Assembly (NCBI GenBank): GCA_012274445.1
Contig: JAAROD010000087.1
Location: forward strand, 310,001-374,000
Length of the DNA: 64,000 nucleotides
Direction of reading: 5' to 3'
DNA from: Sclerotiophoma versabilis
Taxonomy: Eukaryota; Ascomycota; Dothideomycetes; Pleosporales; Didymellaceae
Positions 34,106-45,817 of this stretch are shown here, in pieces (position 1 is the stretch's first letter; the number at the start of each line of letters is the position of its first letter). Position numbers and translations under genes: made by a program. Under the pieces are notes generated by a model that searched no databases, had not been told where the DNA came from, and saw only the letters and a program-made list of their open reading frames with translations.

Positions 34106-34655
34106 GTCGGGAGAACACGGAATGTGTACCTTGTATGATACTGTACGCTATCTCGCAAAGCAATGATATGTGTGGAGCAATTCACGTGCAGGCCCCGCGT
34201 CTATGTTGCAGTAAAGCGTGTTCTGTGTGTTTGTGCATGTTTGCGTGGGATAGCTGGAGTGCTCTGCTGCTGTGGCTGAGCTCCTGCTGGGGGCAGACGG
34301 CAGGGCACGCTGCACCCGTGCCGGCGGCCCCTGCAGCAACACTGGACGGAAAGCGCGTGGGCGAGCAAGAGCTCCATGCTGCACGTGACTGCAATTCGAT
34401 CGGGTTCAATGAGGAGGCCTGCTCTCTGCCATTTTTCCCCCTTCGCCCAGCGTCGACGGAGCGTGGCCGACGGTGGTGGGTAAGGCTGTCAGGGTCGGAG
34501 GCCGCTGCATCGCTGTTGGGGTGGGTCTGCGCTAGCGTGGGCCAGTGATCCGCGAAACAGCTCAACCTTTTTGCACGGCAGCAAAAGACGCCCTCAACCT
34601 CCCGCCCTCCCCGTCCCGTCACCAGCCCGCCAGTCACCCCCCCGCCGGCGCCAAC
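34106..34655. other. Intergenic, PDH E1 alpha promoter
   Basis: 550 bases with the HEM15 3' UTR and the PDA1 promoter and leader. A very C-rich leader precedes the PDA1 ATG. No separate gene is seen. Confidence 0.5.
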
Positions 34656-36129
34656 ATGCTTTCCAGGTCCATCAGGAAGAGCATTGCCTCGCCGCTCCGC
34701 CAGCGCTTCGTCGCTCCCGCCGCGCGCCCGGCCTTCAGCAGATTCGTGACGACCGATGCCGCCTCGTCGCACGCCGAGCGGGACCAGGTCCCCGAGGTAC
34801 GAGAGCCTCTGCGCGTGCCCACCGCGGCCGCGGCCGCAGCAGTGCTGGAGATGGAGCAGTGATGGCTGACGCACCGCAGTCGGATGACCAGCCCTTCGAG
34901 GTCCGCCTCTCCGACGAGGCCTTCGAGACGTACGAGCTCGACCCCCCGCCCTACACACTCGAGACGACCAAGAAGGAGCTGAAGCAGATGTACTACGACA
35001 TGGTCGCTGTCCGGTACGGTTTTTCCGCCCACCAATTCCGTCACCTCGCACTCTGACAAAGCACACAGCCGCATGGAGATGGCCGCCGACAGGCTCTACA
35101 AGGAGAAGAAGATCCGCGGTTTCTGCCATCTTTCCACCGGCCAGGAGGCCGTCGCCGTCGGCATCGAACACGCCATCGAGCGCGCCGACCACCTCATCAC
35201 CGCCTACCGCTGCCACGGCTTCGCTCTGATGCGCGGCGGCACCGTCAAGAGCATCATCGGTGAGCTGCTTGGCAGGAGGGAGGGCATCGCCTACGGAAAG
35301 GGTGGCTCCATGCACATGTTCTCCCCCGGCTTCTACGGAGGAAACGGTATCGTCGGTGCCCAGGTTCCCGTCGGTGCTGGTATCGCCTTTGCCCAGCAGT
35401 ACGAGGGCAAGAAGCAGGTCACCCTTGCCCTCTACGGTGACGGTGCCTCCAACCAGGGCCAGGTCTTCGAGGCCTACAACATGGCCAGCCTGTGGAAGCT
35501 GCCCGTCATCTTCGGCTGCGAGAACAACAAGTACGGTATGGGTACCGCTGCTAACCGCTCGTCTGCCATCACCGACTACTACAAGCGTGGACAGTACATC
35601 CCCGGTCTGAAGATCAACGGCATGGACGTCCTCGCCGTCAAGGCCGCCGTCAAGTACGGAAAGGAGTACTGCGCCGCCGGCAAGGGCCCTCTCGTCTACG
35701 AATATGTCACCTACCGCTACGGAGGTCACTCCATGTCCGACCCCGGAACCACCTACCGCGTAAGCCCTTCTTCTCCAACTACCTACAGAACCAGCCACTA
35801 ACAGCTCCCAGACACGTGAGGAAATCCAGCGCATGCGCTCCACTCAAGACCCCATCGCCGGCCTCAAGCAGAAGCTGCTCGACTGGGGCGTCACCACCGA
35901 GGAGGAGCTCAAGCAGCTCGACAAGCAGGCACGCTCAGACGTCGACGCCGAGGTTGCCGAGGCCGAGGCCATGCCCGCCCCCGAGCCTACCGGCAAGGTA
36001 CTGTTCGAGGACATCTACGTCCGTGGCTCCGAGCCTGAGTTCCTCCGTGGCCGCGTTCCCGAGGAGAACTTCTACTACACCGAGCACGACATGGGCGCGG
36101 AGAAGAAGCCCGTTGCCAGGACATCGTAG
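34656..36129 (+). CDS. PDA1: Pyruvate dehydrogenase E1 component subunit alpha, mitochondrial, 427 aa
   Basis: Thiamine-diphosphate-dependent decarboxylation of pyruvate in the mitochondrial matrix, feeding acetyl-CoA to the citric acid cycle; works as a heterotetramer with E1 beta. Exons 34656-34796, 34880-35013, 35069-35759 and 35812-36129 join in frame. The presequence MLSRSIRKSIASPLRQRFV ends before DQPFEVRLSDEAFETYELD. Core motifs are GFCHLSTGQEAVAVG, HGFALMRGGTVK, the cofactor motif GDG at 215-217 running to NN at 244-245, and the phosphorylation loop RYGGHSMSDPGTTYR, whose Ser is the regulatory site used by PDH kinase. The last intron falls right after that loop. It is tandem with ferrochelatase. 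Identification is certain. Confidence 0.96.
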
Positions 36130-36158
36130 AGAAGGGATGCGTAGTGAGGTGGGGATGA

Positions 36159-36173
36159 GAGAGAGAGAGAGTT
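36159..36173. repeat. GA dinucleotide microsatellite
   Basis: A short run of GA repeats in the PDA1 3' UTR, about 30 bases after the stop codon. Confidence 0.6.
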
Positions 36174-36381
36174 TGCATATGTGTAATTCTAGGGTTTTTA
36201 GGCAGGATGTTTGCCGTGTGAGGATAAGCTTTCAATTACATATCATCTTCAAACAAACGAGAATGTGTGCAGGCTTGCATGATCAAACCACCCAGACTTG
36301 AAGATGAGAGGCGCATTGGCCAAGAGCGTCACTTGGGGTATCAATTGTTTCTTCGAGAGAACGCGCTCAATCAGCTCTTGT

Positions 36382-38383
36382 CTAGTTGTCACTCGCATAT
36401 CCTTCGTTATCAGAGTCTTCCTGCTCCCACTTGGGCTGCGTCGATTTCTTCCTAAGGCTCCCCTTGGTCGCTGCAATCCCGCCAGACGTCAAGTACAAGA
36501 ACGTCGTGTCCTTGTAGTTATCCAGGTGAGTGAAGAAGGTATTGAACCTGCACCGTTGTTAGCAAACCAAACCTCATGCCCGACCTTCCAAGTAGAACGC
36601 ATAAACTTACTGATTGCCCTGCGCCTCTTCGCGGAAGATGCGCTGGTAAATCTCTCTCTCCTTGAACTCCTGGATCTTGTCGTCGTACTTTGAGAAGTCA
36701 ATCTTCTCTCGTCCGTGCGCCTTGGCCATCTTGTCGTTGTAGCTGTCGAACACTGGGCGTTCGAGGAGCAGACCCAACCCGGGAGCTTTGGGGATGCGGA
36801 CGACGTTGTTCTCGAAGCTCTCGAGCATGATCTTGGGGTCTGTGCCGCACCGCACCGTGAGCGCGGCCATACCGACCATCTTGCGGATCTGGTGCATCAT
36901 GAAGCTCTGCCCGTGAACCTTCAGGCTCAGCCACTCTGTGTCGTTGATGATGATGGGCTTGGGCGCGAGCTTGAACGATTTGATGTACCGCTTTGCGCTC
37001 GAGTCGGTGAACTTCTTCTGCACCGTGTAGTTGTGGTAGCGTCGGGTTCCGATGTAGTTGTTCAACGCGGCTTGGACGCGTTCCTGACGCTCGGGACTGA
37101 TGCGGTACGCGCGTTTGGCGTCCATGATGGCTTTCTTCAGTGCTTTGACAGCTTCCTCGAGCGCAGGCTTGTTCACCATGCCTGAAGGGAGCGGGATAGA
37201 GCCATCGGTTTGGTCGTCGAACGTAGTGGTGGGATGCTGGGCTTCGACCTTTTCAACAGCTTCTTTGGCTTCGCCGTCTGCTGCTTCCTTGGCGTTGTCG
37301 ACTTGCATAGCTTCACCTGCATCTGATTTCGCAGTTTCGGCAGCCGACTCCTCGCTCGTGGCTTTTGCTTCTTCGGCCTGTTTTGCGGCCCTAGCGTCGG
37401 TTTCGTCTTTTAGTGCTTCATCGATCGAGGCTTCAATGACGGGGTCTTGATCCTCGGGCGCATCTGTTGAGTCGGCAATGTACAAGGCTTCTTCCACGAG
37501 TGGCCTTATCAAGTCGTCCAGTGTCTCAAGGATGGGCTTGATAGACTTCTCCTCCACTTCCGACCAGAAGTCAGCCACCTCAGCTTGCCTCTTCTTGTAC
37601 TCCTCGAGGTCACCCGCCTTCTCTGCCTCCTCGACCAGCATCTTGCCCATGTAGCTCGACGGGTGCGGCGGGAGGAACGAGTGCGTTGGGATGAGGTACT
37701 CGTACCATCGTGAATCGCACGCCTGGTAGCAGCTGAAAGATCCTGTGGTCCGCTGGATGCCCCATACTCGAATCTGCTCGGACAGATTGGCATTGATCTT
37801 GTCCACAATGTCCTCGTCCTCGATGATCAGCTTCAAGGAGATGACGTTGCCGGCGGCGTGGACACCCTTGTCGGTACGTGCGCAGCGCACAAGCGCAGAC
37901 TTCTTTGGGTCGTCGGCGTTCGCTTTCGATATCGCGCCGGCAGCGACGAATGCCTTGAACAGATCGCCCTCGATCGTCTTCTGCTTGTTGTCGATTTGCA
38001 TGCCCTTGTAGCCGGTGCCGGAGTAGCCAACCATGACGGCGACTTTGCGCTTCGGCCTCCGCTCCTCGGCTGCGACTTCTTCGGCAGGGAAGGCCGAGAG
38101 CAGCGCTGGCTTGTCGTTCTCGCCTTTCTCTTGCGCTTCCTTGTTACGCGCTTGCTGTTCTGCGTTGCGGCCTCGTCTATCTAATTGCTCGTTGCTTGCT
38201 TAGTTAGAGAAGGGCAAAGTGCAGTCTCGAGGGAACCTACGTGTGTTCCTTACGGCCCATATTTCTCTTCTTATTCGCACGGCTGCCGTGCTGCATGCTG
38301 CCACCTCCGCGGCCTCGCCTGCGGTCGCCGCCATTGTCCCATTTGCGCTTGCCGTCGCGATTCGACGAGCCGCTGTCAGCCAT
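36382..38383 (-). CDS. PUS1: tRNA pseudouridine synthase Pus1, 624 aa
   Basis: Converts uridine to pseudouridine at several tRNA positions and in some other RNAs, in the nucleus. Exons on the minus strand are 38241-38383, 36611-38176 and 36382-36547. The N-terminus is basic and Gly/Arg-rich (NRDGKRKWDNGGDRRRGRGG), suiting nuclear import. The TruA-type catalytic domain starts VAVMVGYSGTGYKGMQ at about residue 93, with the catalytic D150 in RCARTDKGVHAAGNV. Other family blocks are RTTGSFSCYQACDSRWYEYL, RRYHNYTVQKKF and HGQSFMMHQIRKMVGM. Between the first and second half lies an acidic, Ala/Glu-rich insertion of roughly 130 residues (about 240-375), longer than in yeast Pus1. The intron acceptor in exon 2 was chosen at ATAG because the next AG upstream gives an immediate stop. 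Confidence 0.93.
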
Positions 38384-38816
38384 GGTGAGAGTACGAGGCT
38401 GCGTGAGAGGTGCTTGCTCGGGGATAGGAAGAGCATAAGAAAAGTGAACGCAGCTGCAAGTAAATGTGGGGGAGCTCCGCTGCGAACATGGAAATTCACG
38501 AACTTTTGGACTTGGCGCGGCAGGTACGCGCCTCACCGCCCGCGCTACCGCTCCGTCGTTCATCATTGCTGCCTCGAGTGGCCCAGCGTCTACTCTCCAG
38601 CATCACCACACTGTCACGTCAACTCGCTCGCGGACAGCCGTAATCTGGTGGATAAGGGACTAATAGAGCTCTGGAACATAGTGAAAGGCCCGTCTGCGCC
38701 ACCCCAAGCAGCGATCGAGTCCGGCGCATGCAAACAAAGATTGTCTCTGCCTTCTCGTGCTGAGAAGACTGTATCCCTACTCGCCGTAGAGCGTACCCCA
38801 GTTATCCACCGCCATC
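38384..38816. promoter_or_regulatory. Bidirectional promoter region, PUS1 / TFA1
   Basis: 433 bp between divergent start codons of two nuclear housekeeping genes. GC-rich, no TATA box recognised. Open frames crossing it are not supported by motif or splice signals. Confidence 0.55.
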
Positions 38817-40092
38817 ATGGGAAAGGATCCTTTGGAGACGGCGAAGCAGCTCGTCAAGATAGTTGTTCGCATGTTTTATGAGACAGAGCATATCGTCCTC
38901 CTGGATGCCCTCTGTTACCACGGCGCTTTGCATGTGTCGGACATGGTCCAGATTCTCGACGCTGGCAAGAACTCAAAATATGTCGGGAAGCTGGTGGGTA
39001 GGCTGAAGGAAGCAGGCTTGTGCACAACGTATGTCGAGTCTGGAGAGGTAAAGTCGAATGTGCAGTGCTGACAGACACAGCTACACCGAGCAAGTCAAGC
39101 GTGACGGTGCAACGAAGCTCTCGAATCGCGAGTGGTACTATATCGATTACCGCCGTGCCATCGACTCCACTAAGTACCGCATTCATAAGATGCACGAGCG
39201 GATCAACAAGGATGCGAAACCTACAACAGAGAAAGCAGAGCTTTCGTGCAAACGCTGCAGGTCTCAGTACACCATGATGGATGTGCTTGACAATCCTGAT
39301 CCTCAGGCCCGCGCGTCAGGCTTCCTGTGCATAAAGTGTAACTTTCCTCTCGACGAGATCGATGAGGGGAACCAGCATGATGCCGACGATACCCCTGCGA
39401 GGTTCAACAAGCAATTCAAGCCTTTGCTGGATATGATGAAGATCATCGATGAGCTCAAGATTCCGTTGATCGAGGGCAAGGACGCAGTCGACACAAAGAT
39501 CGAACTGCCTCGCGACAAAATTATCGATCCTGGTACCAAGCTGGAAGTTGTAGACATGAATTACACAAGGCCTACAGCCGTCAAGGGTCTCGCTGCAGAG
39601 CGCGAAAAGATCAATGTCCAAATTGCGTCTACCGCAGAAGAGAACGAGAAGCAGGCAGCTGCAGACAGGGCTCGCCAGGAGAAGATTGCCGCACAGAACC
39701 AGCTGCCATCGTGGCATACTCAATCTACGGTCATAAAAGACGCTAGCGGGGCCGTTACAGGTACCAAGCAGGAAACTAATGGTACAAGCGGACAGACCAT
39801 CAAGACAGAGCAGGCCGATGGTGTCACTACGACGCAGAATCTGGACGATGTCTTCGCTCAGATTGAGGCTGAGCGTCGCAAGAAGGAGCAAGAGGAAGAG
39901 GAGGACGAGGATGAAGACGAGGATGACGACGAGTTTGAGGATGTGGCCGTCGGCACTCCAAGCGAATTTCCTGATGCCAAACGGGCGAAGATTGAGACGT
40001 CTGCCGCGCCGACGCCTTCCAACATAGCGACTCCAACCTCGAACGGCAATGGGGCGGAGGAGAGCGAAGAAGACGAGTTCGAGGATGTTTGA
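38817..40092 (+). CDS. TFA1: Transcription initiation factor IIE subunit alpha, 407 aa
   Basis: General RNA polymerase II factor that recruits and stimulates TFIIH at promoters, acting as a heterodimer with TFIIE beta. Exons are 38817-39028 and 39081-40092. An N-terminal winged helix (about residues 5-110, with LLDALCYHGALHVSDM and REWYYIDYRRA) precedes a C4 zinc ribbon with cysteines 127, 130, 154 and 157 (CKRC and CIKC). A charged linker follows, then a strongly acidic tail with runs of Glu/Asp and the repeated end motif DEFEDV, seen at both the acidic block and the C-terminus. Such acidic tails contact TFIIH in characterised homologues. Family and domain order are clear. Confidence 0.95.
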
Positions 40093-40513
40093 ATGTTTCA
40101 CTGCATAGCGTTGGCGTCCTGGTTAGTATAGTGTGGAGAGTGTGCTGCTCCGCATATGGAAGGCGTTGGATATCAAAAACAACAGGGGAAAGACATTGCC
40201 AGTTCGCAAGGAGAGCCGAAAGTTTGACGGGTCCTTCTTCCTTCGGCAGCTACAAATTGGGAATTATATATATCACTGTATCAATAAATTTGTAAGACGT
40301 ATTAATGTTTCTTGCATTGTGTATGGTGATACTACGAATGAGGTTATGGTCGTTGCGCACAAGCCACACCGAAGAGACAGCTAGGCGACATCCCACCTCA
40401 TCTCCCCGCGTGCTACACTTCGACCTCCGCATCCACCCCCGCCAGCGCCACTACACCCTTGCCGGACTTACAATTGCGTCGTCGATGGATGCCAGATAAG
40501 CGACAACTTTAAT
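40093..40513. other. Intergenic, SRP72 promoter
   Basis: 421 bases with the TFA1 3' UTR and the SRP72 promoter. Nothing else seen. Confidence 0.5.
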
Positions 40514-42537
40514 ATGGCAAAATCACTATCAGCACTCTTGGCGCAAGCGTCCATTGAGGATCACGACGAGACTCTACGAGCAGCCAATGCCGAAATCAAG
40601 AAGAACAAGAACGACGTAGATGCTCAGCACGCCAAGGCGGTTGCGTTGTTGCATTTGGATGACTTTCAAGGCGCGCTCAAGGTGTTCGAGGACGTAAAGG
40701 AGCTCCAGCAGAAGGCGCAATTTGAATACGCATATACATTGTACAAGACTGGCGATGCGGCGAAAGCTGTACAGATCGCGCAAGGATCAGACGCCAAGTC
40801 GGATCGGAAAACACAACACATCCTTGCTCAGGCTGTATGCGCCTCGATCCAAGACATGAGCTCTGAAGCTAACAGGCGCAGGCATACCGGTCAGAGAACT
40901 TCGCGCAAGCAGCGAAAGTGTACAAGGAGCTAGCTAACCACCCCGTCGAGCACGAAGCTTTCGATATCAACATCAACTCTGGCGCCGTAGACGCTCAACT
41001 GGAATGGACAGGACAGGGTGAGCTAGCGCAGAAGAAGAAGCCTACGAGGGAAGACCTCGAGGCATTCGAGACGGCTTTCAACGCAGCATGTGGGAGCATA
41101 TCGCGCGGCGAACTGGCACAAGGAGAAGTATGCCTGAAAAGGGCCAAGGATCTCTGTAATGCGGTCGAAGACTTCACTGAAGAGGAGAAGAAGGCTGAGA
41201 TCTTGCCCATTACTGTGCAGCAGGTCTATGTGCTCACGCAGATGGGCAAGATTGACGAGGCCGAGCAGCTGGCGACCACTATTCCATTTGCCGAGTGAGT
41301 ATCGACAGCATATGGGTTGTCTATCAGACTAACGCCATGCAGCATTAAGGATCTATCTGTTCGCTACATCGCACAAGTTAACAGCATCGCCGCATCCAAG
41401 GAACACTCGAACCCGTATTTGTCCCATCGTTTGTTCCACTCATCGCCGAAGCCGCCGGTCACGAACCAACACTTTTCCTTCCAAGCAAACATCTTGCAAC
41501 AAGACGAATATGTTATCTCGCTCCTCTCTCAGAAGACCGCCGGGGTTGCATCGTCAACCGATAAGGTCATTAAGGCATCACCGGCCCCATCTTTGTCGCC
41601 GGCTGTAAACATGGCTGGCGTTATCAACGCTGCGGCTCACACACGAAACGCCGAGACCGAGAAGGCAGCACTGAAGGAGATCGTACCATTGCTGGAGAAG
41701 AGGCCTAACGATGTCGGTCTGATTCTCACAATCGCGCACCTCTACGTTATCACCAATAACTACGCTGCAGCCACCCATCTTCTGGAATCGTTCTTCAAGC
41801 GCCTCGAGCAAAGTGGATCCGCGTCAGACCTTGATGTGCGGTTCGCCCCAGGCCTGATTGCATCGCTTGTCTCGCTGTACACGCAGCAAGGGCGTCCAGG
41901 AGCAGCAAAGTCTGAACTCGCAAAAGCGGCAGAGTATTGGAGAACGCCGCACAAGTCCAAGACAGAAGCCCCGTCTAAGTCTCTCATGGTCGCAGCCGGC
42001 ACAGCACTGCTCGACACACATAACTCCGAGAACGCCAAAAGAGCCGGTGCTATTTTCCAAAGCCTTTACGAGCAGGATGACGAAGATCGCGCCTCCATCG
42101 CCGGTCTCATCGCCGCACAAAGCATCTACGACCCCTCATCTATCCCCGCCGACCTCCTCGCCTACCTTCCCGAAGCCAACCGCCTCGTTGCGGACATCGA
42201 CGCAGCCGCTCTCGAAAATGCCGGCGTCCCCACCACCACTACCCTCGTCTCCGAGGCACGCAAGCGCAGCCTTGCGCCCACAAAAGCCGTTGCGCCACGA
42301 GCGAAGCGGTTACGCAAGGTCCGCATACCGAAGGACTTCGACCCGAATAAGAAGATTGACGCCGAGAGGTGGCTGCCGATGCGCGACCGCACATACTACA
42401 GGCCAAAGGGCAAGAAGGGGAAGAAGAGGGCGGAGGGCTTGACGCAGGGTGGACCGGTTGCAGAGGAGAAGAAGGCCGAGGCGAAGAAAGATCAGGGCAA
42501 GGCACAGCAGAAGAAAAAGGCCAAGGGAAAGAAATAG
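40514..42537 (+). CDS. SRP72: Signal recognition particle subunit SRP72, 642 aa
   Basis: Binds the S domain of SRP RNA with SRP68 and helps deliver ribosomes to the ER. Exons are 40514-40834, 40882-41294 and 41343-42537. Residues 1-430 are helical tetratricopeptide-like repeats (for example DAQHAKAVALLHLDDFQGAL and VGLILTIAHLYVITNNYAAA). The RNA-binding motif lies at about 574-606, with PKDFDPNKKIDAERWLPMRD followed by RTYYRPKGKKGKK. The protein ends in a long Lys/Ala/Glu tail. At the first intron, a nearer AG five bases upstream was rejected because it is too close to the CTAAC branch site. It belongs to the same ER-targeting route as Sec61 beta earlier in the window, but the two are 37 kb apart. 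Confidence 0.95.
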
Positions 42538-43548
42538 GAAGCCTGCAGAGAAAGATAGAGAACGGCTTAGCCTAGTGTATAAGTACAGCATGGCAACTAA
42601 TCGAAAGACCAATGGGTCGGCCTGGGCCCCAAAGTTCCCTCCAATGGCACAGTGTTCTTCAATATCTGGCTAACATCTGGTGCGTGCAGTTTTGAGAGTT
42701 GTTCTGACGAATACAAACGTACTATAGACTTCCACTCCTTTGAGCTCTCCTCGCTATGTCAAGTGCTCCCTCTGCGCCTTTACCTCGATCTGAAGTGAGA
42801 GAGTCAAACGACGGTGCCCTACTATACACACACTAGTGTTTGCATATCCTACATAAGCTTATTCACAATCATCTTTCTTTCACAAAGATCAAATTTGGTC
42901 CTGGAGACAAATCATCAAGCCCGCCGCAGTCCATGGTATGCCCACTGATGCAAACACCCCTTTACAAACTCTTATTAGATCCACCACGATAACGCTGGCC
43001 ATGGCAAATGATCAACGTCTTGCGCCTAGGGTCGCCTTTTCTAAAACACCTTATATGGTCTGAACAGGAAGACGGAAATCCTTATCGTCGTCCGCTCTGC
43101 GTTTTATGGCTACCCGAAGCAACGCCTGGTTTACCAGGATCGTCGTGGCAAGCTCCAAGAAATATCTCTTAAAATTCATACCACCGCAAAGCCTTTCAGG
43201 TTGCCATGCAGCACACCGATAGTCCTCCAATCAGCCTTTATATTCGTCTGAATTAATCAGCCATGTTGTGGGAACCATGTCATAAATGAGCGAGAATTGC
43301 AATGGGTTTAATATCAACTTGGTCATTACTCGGTGGTATGCTAATAGTACAGAAGTGGTAAGTTGCAGGCTCTGGCGGTGTGCCAGCCCCGTGACTAAGA
43401 AATTTGGGGCAGCAATTTTACAGAGCCACATTCATGAACAGACCCAATGGACCGAGAGTTCAGATGAGGCTCCATGATGACCTTGCTGAGTTTTAATATG
43501 ACGTTATTGATTTAATAATTTAATTTACTGTCATGAAACAAAGCGTCT
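42538..43548. other. Gene-free interval before the tRNA, 1 kb
   Basis: SRP72 3' UTR followed by unannotated sequence; short frames only, and no motif. The last 100 bases before the tRNA are AT-rich. Confidence 0.5.
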
Positions 43549-43638
43549 GGCACTTTGGCGGAGTGGTTAACGCGATGCCCTGCTATTAATAGCCAGGCAT
43601 TTCCTTCGGGAGCGTGTGTTCGAATCACACAGGTGTCG
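43549..43638 (+). tRNA. tRNA-Ser(GCT) with a 9-nt intron
   Basis: A full cloverleaf can be folded. The acceptor GGCACTT (43549-43555) pairs with AGGTGTC (43631-43637), with two G-U pairs, and discriminator G43638. The D arm is GCG/CGC around GAGTGGTTAA. The anticodon stem ATGCC/GGCAT (43575-43579, 43596-43600) holds anticodon GCT at 43582-43584. A long class II variable arm, TTCCTTCGGGAGC, is typical of serine tRNA, and the T arm is GTGTG-TTCGAAT-CACAC. The anticodon loop is 16 nt, so bases 43586-43594 (TTAATAGCC) are a 9-nt intron after position 37, the standard eukaryotic site. It reads the serine codons AGC and AGT. Confidence 0.92.
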
Positions 43639-43641
43639 ATA

Positions 43642-43646
43642 TTTTT
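43642..43646 (+). terminator. RNA polymerase III terminator of tRNA-Ser
   Basis: Run of five T on the plus strand starting four bases after the tRNA discriminator, the usual Pol III stop signal. Confidence 0.75.
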
Positions 43647-43982
43647 GCCCTTTTGATCTGCTTGTAGCAAAGTGAATAATGGGAACACATCGTCAGTCGC
43701 GGGGCCATGGATTTTTGCGTGGGACAAGAAATGTTGATTTTGCTACAATTTTCATATATGCAATGCTTGTATGCTTCGTGTGTATGTATGATTGATTACT
43801 ACATGTGCTCTGTTGTGCGATATACATCGTACTGTGCTACCGGACACATGTTGTCCAAAACGGCCATGCTTGTGTACGATTTGTTCCAAACATCCTCTCA
43901 AACGCCGTCGCTATTTATGTTTGTCGAATCTAAGGGACGTGCAAATGGCTGCGTCTCAACGCAGCAAGAAGGAGGATGCATA

Positions 43983-45817
43983 CTACGCATCTGTAGATTG
44001 ATTGCTCGTTGTAGAGGGTTCGTTATCGTCCTCAAGGTAGACTGAGATCATGTAAGTACGCATGTACAATTCCAAAGAGTTTACCGACACATACCGTGTG
44101 GTCGTACAAACCAGCTGCACAGAAACGCCAGTCCGAACATCGACGCCAGAACAACGAACACTGTCTGCCGGTAGCCTGAGACGGTCGCACTGTAGATGCC
44201 GTTGAAGATCGTAGGTCCAACAACTCGAGCAATAGCATGCAGGAGGCCGGTAGCACCGAGCAGCTGGCCTACCTTGTCATTCGGGACATGCTTCGTCAGT
44301 GCTGCGCCTAGAGCTGGCGACCCGATACCGCCAGTAGCAGTAATAACGCCTGAGAGCGTAAACAAGGCTCCGCTGGGTGCCAGTGCGTAGCCAATGTAGC
44401 CTAATGTGTCGAAGAAGATAGCGGCACGAATAATTGACAAATCAAACCGATCGGTGCCAGAACTGCGCTGCTTCATAGCACCGTTCTTGCCACGCACGAG
44501 GCGGGTAAGCAAGGGCAGGAGGCCGAGAAGAGCAACGACACGGCAGCCGTTGACGATGCTAACAAAGCGTCCAGACTCCAGCGACTGCCAGTCGAACTGA
44601 CGGCGAGTATAGACAAGGACAACACCCATTGCTCCCATGGCGACGCCAAACATTATGGTGTCAGTGGCGGCAAGGAGAAGCAGATTCCATCGAACAGCCG
44701 AGGAAGAGCCAGGACCTGTTGGCCAGAGGATCTTCAGTGGCCTGAACAAGTTGATGTGTCGCAGCTGGTTGATCCAGTCAGACGCAGGTCCCAACCGCTC
44801 CATCTCCTCTCTGTGCTTTTCTCGTGCAGCTTCCTGGCGTGACTTGCTCAGCGACTCGGGGATGCAGAAAAGGAGGAAAGCGATGAAAAGGCCGTGAGCC
44901 GCCAATGCTAGATAGAAGATAAAGACCACTGCATCGATCTTGCTAGTGTACTTCATGCGCGCTTGGATAATGTAGCCAGCCACAATGGGCCCGACAGCAA
45001 TACCGCTGAACAAGGCAGCATGGAAGTAGGCGAAAGCTACGTTTCGTTTCTGTGGTGCCACACAGTCACTAGCATACGAGTGCGCCAAAGCCATGCCCAC
45101 AATGAAGGAGCCAGATAGACCTTCCAATGCGTAGCCAACCAGTATCCAATTCACATGTACAGTCTCAGGGAACTTGGCGGCCAGGATAGTAAGGACTTCG
45201 CCGAAAAGCGCACCGGACGTGTTCACGAGCATAAAGTTTTTTCTGCCGAATCGATCTGACAGCGCGCCGAGTTTGGGACTAGTGATCGCTGCAAGTATGC
45301 CGGAACATAGACTGCCATAGAGGAGGAAGAGAGAGGATCGAGATGATACAGCATCATTTTGGCATCTGTCTGTGCCTGGATCCATAGGTCCTGATATAGG
45401 GTCGCCATTGCCGTCCAATGAAGCATAGTACTCCTCGCAAACGAGGTCCATGATCAAGTTGATCTTGGGTACCACAACGCCACCAAAGGCGATTGTGAAA
45501 AGAAGAAAGGGCGGCAAGAGCCAGTAGATTGAGGGTCGTTTCCACCAGGGAAGACCTTCAAATTCACGGAACCACTCTGGTTCCCCATTCTCGTTCGGAT
45601 TGTTGTCTGTACGTCGGTACTCAATCGGTGTCGGGTTCAGGAGTCGAGTGTTCTCATCGTCACTATCGAGTCCAGGCGAGCTTGCGCCGCTCTTGCCTAG
45701 CTTGCTATGGACAAGGAGTGGCACTTTCGAATTCGAATTTGAGGAATTGTTGCGTTGACGGTAGGTTCGGTCGAGGTCGTTGTCGTCAACGAATGCGGCA
45801 TCTGTGTTCTCCGCCAT
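43983..45817 (-). CDS. Major facilitator superfamily transporter, 593 aa
   Basis: Two exons on the minus strand, 44095-45817 and 43983-44041. The small last exon adds the acidic tail YLEDDNEPSTTSNQSTDA; ignoring it ends the protein in GMCR from intron sequence. A hydrophilic N-tail of about 90 residues (MAENTDAAFVDDNDLDRTYR at the start) is followed by twelve membrane segments in two halves with a basic central loop (SKSRQEAAREKHREEMERLG). MFS signature GALSDRFGRKNFML lies between helices 2 and 3. Family is clear and fits the drug:proton antiporter/TetA-like fungal group, but substrate and membrane are unknown. The start was taken at the second Met of the frame (45817); the first would add eight residues. 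Its promoter faces the gene desert. Confidence 0.9.

Noticed and set aside
34182..35843. A 553-codon open frame on the minus strand covering the PDH E1 alpha gene
   Set aside because: It is the antisense shadow of a strongly codon-biased, GC-rich gene. It has low-complexity Val/Gly/Asp/Leu content, no recognisable domain, and crosses all the exons and introns of PDA1.
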